Of a stretch of 32,350 bases of DNA, positions 28,702 through 32,350 are shown piece after piece (within the stretch, counting starts at the first letter, position 1; each line of letters begins with the position of its first letter). A program made the position numbers and the translations under genes. Below the pieces are notes generated by a model. That model saw nothing but the letters and a program-made list of their open reading frames with translations, was not told where the DNA came from and did no database searches. This DNA comes from an uncultured Neomegalonema sp. (GTDB taxonomy: Bacteria; Pseudomonadota; Alphaproteobacteria; Rhodobacterales; Rhodobacteraceae): the NCBI GenBank assembly GCA_937957975.1, contig CALFFK010000093.1:1-32350 (forward strand), read 5' to 3'.

Positions 28702-31083
28702 TCAGGCAGTACCACGCATCCTAATTCCTTCGGCATCGAAGGCAGGGCCGAGAGAAACACTGGCCCCAAAGCGGCTTCCCGCAATGTCGATTTCGGCGCG
28801 TGATGGCATCTCACCCTTCACGAACCCCAACGCTACCGGCCTACCGACGCGATAACCGAAAGCGGCAGAGGTCGTTTGCCCAACAATGTCGCCACCGACA
28901 TAAATCGGCTCATGGCCAAGAGGCACAGCCATCGTGTCATCAAACACGAGAGAGACGACACGCCCTCGCCCCCCCTCATCACGACGGCGCAGCACAGCAT
29001 CACGTCCGATAAAATCCGTATCCCAGGCCACAGCAAAATCCAGACCTGCCTCGATGGGAGTCACATCGCTATCAAGCTCGTGACCATAGGCGCGAAACCC
29101 TTTTTCGACACGCATTGCAGTTTGAGCATAAAGCCCGGCGGGCTTTGCACCCGCATTATGGAGCGCACGATAAAGCGCCAGCGCCTCGGTCGCCCGGCAT
29201 GTCAGTTCCCAGCCATATTCACCGACATAGGACAGCTTCGCCGCCCTGACATGAACGCCGTTGATGCTGGTTTCAACATGACGGAAAGGCCGTACCGCCT
29301 GTAACTCTGTGACACCGATCTCATCCGAGATGCGCGCAGCATTTGGCCCCATCAGAGCCAGCGTCGCATACTTGCCCGTCTCATCAGCAAGGTTGACCCG
29401 TTCGCCATCACGCAAATGACGACGCAACCACGCCACATCCCGCTGAATCGCCGTCGTGCCAACCATCAGGCGATAATACTCATCACTAATCCGCAGTGCG
29501 GTCAAATCGCTCTCATATCCGCCGCGCTCGTTGAGCATTCCAGTGTAGATCACCCGTCCCGGCGCCACAGTCATGTCATTGGCGCAGACCCGATTCAGAA
29601 ACGCCTCAGCATCCGGCCCGGAAACGAGGATCGTGCCGAAACTGGAAAGATCGAATATCGCGGCTTTCTCATGTGCCGCGTAAACTTCATGCGCGACATT
29701 CTCGAACCAATCCGGCTTGCCAAAGCCCAACGCGGGAGGATCGGTCGCGCCAAACCAGAGCGGGCGCTCCCAGTCAAGGAACTGCCCCATATGGGCGCTG
29801 GCCTTCGCCCATTCGGCATGTAGCGGCAACAGGCGCAGATTGCGTGCTGTCTGTCGTTGTCGCCCCGGATACGCAATCTCGTAATGAGTGCCGAGGATTT
29901 CAGGGATACGCGCCTGTAAATGCTCCAGTGAATTGAAAACCGGCGCGAACCGCTTTGCATCCGCCTCACCAAGATCATAGGCGGTATGTCCATGAACGAT
30001 GCAATGGGCGAGGTTCATCCCTGCCCCGCCCCCGCTCGCCATACCCATGGAATTCATTCCACAACCGAAAAACAGCCCCGGCGTCTCCGCTGCTTCACCA
30101 AGCATGAAGCTGCCATCGGGCGTGAAGCTTTCCGGGCCGTTGAGCAGCATCTTCGCTTCCGCCGTCTCCAGTATTGGCAACCGATGCAATGCATTTGCCA
30201 TCATCGGTTCAAAGTGCCCCCAATCCTCATCCATCAACTCAAAGGGACGGATACGCGCGGGATCGACAGTGCGGGCATTTGGCTCAAAACAACCGATCAG
30301 CAAACCGCCGGAATCGTCGCGAATATAAAGATTCCCGTCATGGTCGGACAATGTGGGCAAATTACCGATTATGCCGTCAACCGGCTTGGTCAGAAGATAA
30401 AAATGCTCGCAGGGCCATATAGGCGCGGCAGCCCCGGCCATCGCCGCAACCTCGCGCGACCACAAACCCGCACACAGCGCGATGGCTTCACACGCGACCG
30501 TGCCGCGCGTTGTTTCGACTCCGGCAATGCGCCCATTCTTCGTCAAAATACCTGTGACGCCAGTATCATCGAAAATCTTCGCCCCCGCCGCCTTCGCGCC
30601 CTTCGCCAATGCCGCGCAGACATCCGACGCCCCAACCCGCCCGTCACCGGGCGAAAAATACGCGCCAAGAACATCGTCGGTGTTCATCAACGGCCAGAGC
30701 TCGCGGGCTTCATCCATATCAACCGCCCGCACTTCGATGCCATAAGTGTCGGCAAGGGCTTTCTGCCGTTTGATATGCGTCAACCGATCAGGTGTCGTGG
30801 CAATCGAAAGCGACCCTTCCTGAATCCAGCCAACAGATTGCCCTGTCTCCGCCTCCAGCCACCCGTAGAGATCGACAGAATACTGGATCATCCGCGTCAG
30901 GTTTTGCGAACTACGCAACGCCCGCACCTGCGCCGCCGAATGCCATGTCGTGCCAGAGGTAAGCTGGTTTTTCTCCAACAGGATCGCATCACCCACCCCC
31001 ATCTTTGCGAGATGGTAGAGCGTCGAACAGCCCATGATCCCTCCACCGATCACGACCGTAGAAGCGTGGGAAGGAAGGGTCAC
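28702..31083 (-). CDS. Dimethylglycine/sarcosine dehydrogenase-like flavoprotein with GcvT domain
   Basis: A two-domain 793-residue flavoprotein. The N-terminal DAO-type oxidase (about 1-380) has the FAD motif VVIGGGIMGCS near residue 10 and SGTTWHSAAQ, where His48 matches the covalent FAD site of dimethylglycine dehydrogenases. The C-terminal half (about 430-790) is a GcvT-like folate-binding fold, with FDLSSFGTILVSGPDAEAFLNRVCAND, YTGMLNERGGYESDLTALRI and YGHELDSDVTPIEAGLDFAV. Such proteins remove N-methyl groups and pass formaldehyde to tetrahydrofolate. The start is GTG at 31083, overlapping the ATPase stop as GTGA. Length fits the family (about 800). The natural substrate may be dimethylglycine, sarcosine or another N-methyl amino acid. 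Confidence 0.9.
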   Translation of the reverse strand: MTLPSHASTVVIGGGIMGCSTLYHLAKMGVGDAILLEKNQLTSGTTWHSAAQVRALRSSQNLTRMIQYSVDLYGWLEAETGQSVGWIQEGSLSIATTPDRLTHIKRQKALADTYGIEVRAVDMDEARELWPLMNTDDVLGAYFSPGDGRVGASDVCAALAKGAKAAGAKIFDDTGVTGILTKNGRIAGVETTRGTVACEAIALCAGLWSREVAAMAGAAAPIWPCEHFYLLTKPVDGIIGNLPTLSDHDGNLYIRDDSGGLLIGCFEPNARTVDPARIRPFELMDEDWGHFEPMMANALHRLPILETAEAKMLLNGPESFTPDGSFMLGEAAETPGLFFGCGMNSMGMASGGGAGMNLAHCIVHGHTAYDLGEADAKRFAPVFNSLEHLQARIPEILGTHYEIAYPGRQRQTARNLRLLPLHAEWAKASAHMGQFLDWERPLWFGATDPPALGFGKPDWFENVAHEVYAAHEKAAIFDLSSFGTILVSGPDAEAFLNRVCANDMTVAPGRVIYTGMLNERGGYESDLTALRISDEYYRLMVGTTAIQRDVAWLRRHLRDGERVNLADETGKYATLALMGPNAARISDEIGVTELQAVRPFRHVETSINGVHVRAAKLSYVGEYGWELTCRATEALALYRALHNAGAKPAGLYAQTAMRVEKGFRAYGHELDSDVTPIEAGLDFAVAWDTDFIGRDAVLRRRDEGGRGRVVSLVFDDTMAVPLGHEPIYVGGDIVGQTTSAAFGYRVGRPVALGFVKGEMPSRAEIDIAGSRFGASVSLGPAFDAEGIRMRGTA

Positions 31084-31826
31084 AGGATCTGACTCAGGAA
31101 TTCACGCGTGCGCGGATCACTTGCACGCTCAAAAAACGTTACGGGCGGCCCATGCTCGACAATTACGCCCCGATCCGTGAAATAGATATGGTCCGCGATC
31201 TCCTTTGCAAAGCCCATTTCATGCGTCACGAGGATGCATGTCATGCCTTCGGCGGCCAGATCCTTGATCGTGACCAGCACTTCCTTGACTGTTTCGGGGT
31301 CAAGCGCCGCCGTCACTTCATCGAACAGCATCACATCGGGGTTCATCGCCAGACTGCGCGCGATAGCCGTGCGTTGTTGCTGACCACCCGACAACTCCCC
31401 CGGATAAGCGTCTTCCTTACCTTCCAGCCGCACCTTTCGGATCAGCGCACGAGCCTCGGCCTCAACCTGCACCTTGTCGCGTTTCAGCACCAGTAACGGA
31501 GCCATCATCACGTTTTCCAACGCCGTCTTATGCGGGAACAGATTGTATTGCTGGAAGACCATCCCGACCTTCTTGCGCAATTCCAGCTTGTCGAGTTCGG
31601 GGGCGTGAACTTCGATCCCCTCCACCGTGATTGATCCGCCCTGAATGTCATTCAGCCCGTTGATACAGCGGATCAGCGTCGATTTCCCGGACCCCGATGG
31701 CCCGATAATGCAGATCACCTCACCCTTCATCACATTAAGCGATACGCCCTTGAGGACTTCGAGATCACCAAAGGATTTATGCACATCCTTGATCGAGACG
31801 ATGGGCTGGTCAGGGGTCCAGGTCAT
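31080..31826 (-). CDS. Amino acid ABC transporter ATP-binding protein
   Basis: The ATPase of a polar-amino-acid ABC importer (GlnQ/HisP type), 248 residues, peripheral on the inner membrane. Walker A is GPSGSGKST at 42-50, the Q-loop lies in VFQQYNLFPHK near 90, the ABC signature LSGGQQQR is at 145-152, Walker B is VMLFDEV near 165-171, and the switch His is in VTHEMGF near 202. The residue after the Walker B DE is Val instead of the usual Pro (DEVTAALDPE). The ATG at 31826 overlaps the permease stop as ATGA; longer in-frame extensions lie inside the permease gene and are rejected. Its own stop overlaps the flavoprotein start. Confidence 0.95.
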   Translation of the reverse strand: MTWTPDQPIVSIKDVHKSFGDLEVLKGVSLNVMKGEVICIIGPSGSGKSTLIRCINGLNDIQGGSITVEGIEVHAPELDKLELRKKVGMVFQQYNLFPHKTALENVMMAPLLVLKRDKVQVEAEARALIRKVRLEGKEDAYPGELSGGQQQRTAIARSLAMNPDVMLFDEVTAALDPETVKEVLVTIKDLAAEGMTCILVTHEMGFAKEIADHIYFTDRGVIVEHGPPVTFFERASDPRTREFLSQIL

Positions 31827-32350
31827 AGCTTCACCGAATATCTGCGCTCCAGCGCGATGGTTACGCGGGCGATGGGATAGCAATAGAGAAAGAACATAAC
31901 GAGGGCGAAACCATAGAACGGCATCAGCAATTCGGGATGGTTGTTCTCGCTTTCCATGGCCTGCCGACTGAGGGTGATAAGCTCCTGCACACCAAGCAAT
32001 GAACAGAGCGGCGTCGCCATCGTCAGAATGGCGTACCAGTTCATCCATGGTGGGATCATCCGCTTGAAACATTGCGGCAGAATAATGCGCCACAAGGTCT
32101 GTTGCCGCGAGAAGGCAAGGCTTTCAGAGGCTTCCCACTGCGCCGTCGGCACCGAGGCAACCGCTCCGCGCACAATCTCGGAAATATTCGCCATAACAGG
32201 CAAGGAAAGACCGATAACCGCTTTCCACCAATCCGGGAAAGTCAGGATCGTCCCGAAAATCCGCACCTCGAAAGGCAATGCCAGCAGCACGATAAACAGG
32301 ATTACAAGCCATGGAGAATTGCGGAATAACTGTGTCATAAACCACGCGAA
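31823..32350 (-). CDS. Amino acid ABC transporter permease (5' end outside window)
   Basis: The C-terminal 176 or so residues of a HisM/GlnP-type inner-membrane permease. The frame stays open to the window edge, and the residues before the internal Met (FAWF) continue the family sequence, so the internal ATG at 32338 is not the start. FRNSPWLVILFIVLLALPFE is the canonical helix and loop. The EAA-type coupling loop is seen as WEASESLAFSRQQTLWRIILPQ. The tail FALVMFFLYCYPIARVTIALERRYSVKL ends the protein. A second permease and a binding protein are expected beyond the edge. Its position upstream of the flavoprotein suggests import of an N-methylated amino acid. Confidence 0.92.
   Translation of the reverse strand, partial: FAWFMTQLFRNSPWLVILFIVLLALPFEVRIFGTILTFPDWWKAVIGLSLPVMANISEIVRGAVASVPTAQWEASESLAFSRQQTLWRIILPQCFKRMIPPWMNWYAILTMATPLCSLLGVQELITLSRQAMESENNHPELLMPFYGFALVMFFLYCYPIARVTIALERRYSVKL

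Noticed and set aside
29986-31092. 368-residue open frame opposite the flavoprotein gene
   Set aside because: Antisense to a clear dimethylglycine-dehydrogenase-like protein and rich in Arg, His and Pro, typical of antisense frames.
31827-32093. 89-residue N-terminal extension of the ABC ATPase
   Set aside because: It lies inside the permease gene in another frame; the ATGA junction gives the normal ATPase start.

Overview
The window looks like chromosomal DNA of an alphaproteobacterium, most likely a marine member of the Rhodobacterales. The reasons are the transaldolase-DUF484-xerC order, the J-domain gene next to fabI, a LysR gene divergent from a DUF1127 gene, a TAXI-type TRAP transporter, and genes for methylated-amine style catabolism. 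KdsB implies a Kdo-containing outer membrane. There are no rRNA or tRNA genes, no insertion sequence and no CRISPR array. The taxonomic call is inference from gene content and style.

Layout: 1-449 is an AT-rich non-coding leader. 450-2794 (+) holds a transaldolase-like protein, a DUF484 protein and the tyrosine recombinase XerC, the last two coupled by a TTGA overlap. 2913-3707 (-) is kdsB. 3813-4373 (+) is a flavin reductase that overlaps, tail to tail, a large penicillin-acylase-family gene (4343-6838, -). Next come a beta-hydroxyacid dehydrogenase (7000-7872, +), a quinone-oxidoreductase-like MDR protein (7939-8931, -), a C-terminal J-domain protein (9032-9616, +), fabI (9736-10548, +) and a coupled 89-residue ORF. 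A LysR regulator (10855-11709, -) is divergent from a DUF1127 protein (11841-12038, +). An unknown secreted or membrane protein follows (12134-13132, +). A TAXI binding protein and a fused TRAP permease (13475-16817, +) are separated by two hairpins. A small protein with a Tat-like signal (16799-17017, -) and an orphan Rieske oxygenase (17249-18382, +) complete this part.

18500-24900 is the most unusual region. Two secreted, highly repetitive proteins flank ileS. One (601 residues, - strand) carries VPVDRPVY repeats at alternating 22/20-residue spacing, a His-Pro run, a Gly/Tyr-rich segment and a C-terminal helical domain. The other (320 residues, + strand) carries 16-residue 'ART V..xVPVT' repeats, a Gly/Phe-rich linker and a Lys/His-rich tail. 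Both resemble, in style only, the VPV-type repeats of protist articulins and alveolins and the YTV repeats of planctomycetes. Each gene has a convincing intrinsic terminator.

24865-32350 is a tight minus-strand run read right to left: amino-acid ABC permease (cut by the window edge), ABC ATPase, dimethylglycine/sarcosine-dehydrogenase-like flavoprotein with a folate-binding GcvT half, beta-lactamase-fold serine hydrolase, purM, purN and a Lys1-type saccharopine dehydrogenase. Four of the six junctions overlap or nearly touch. The arrangement suggests coupling of uptake and demethylation of a methylated amine to folate one-carbon units and purine synthesis. That link is inference.
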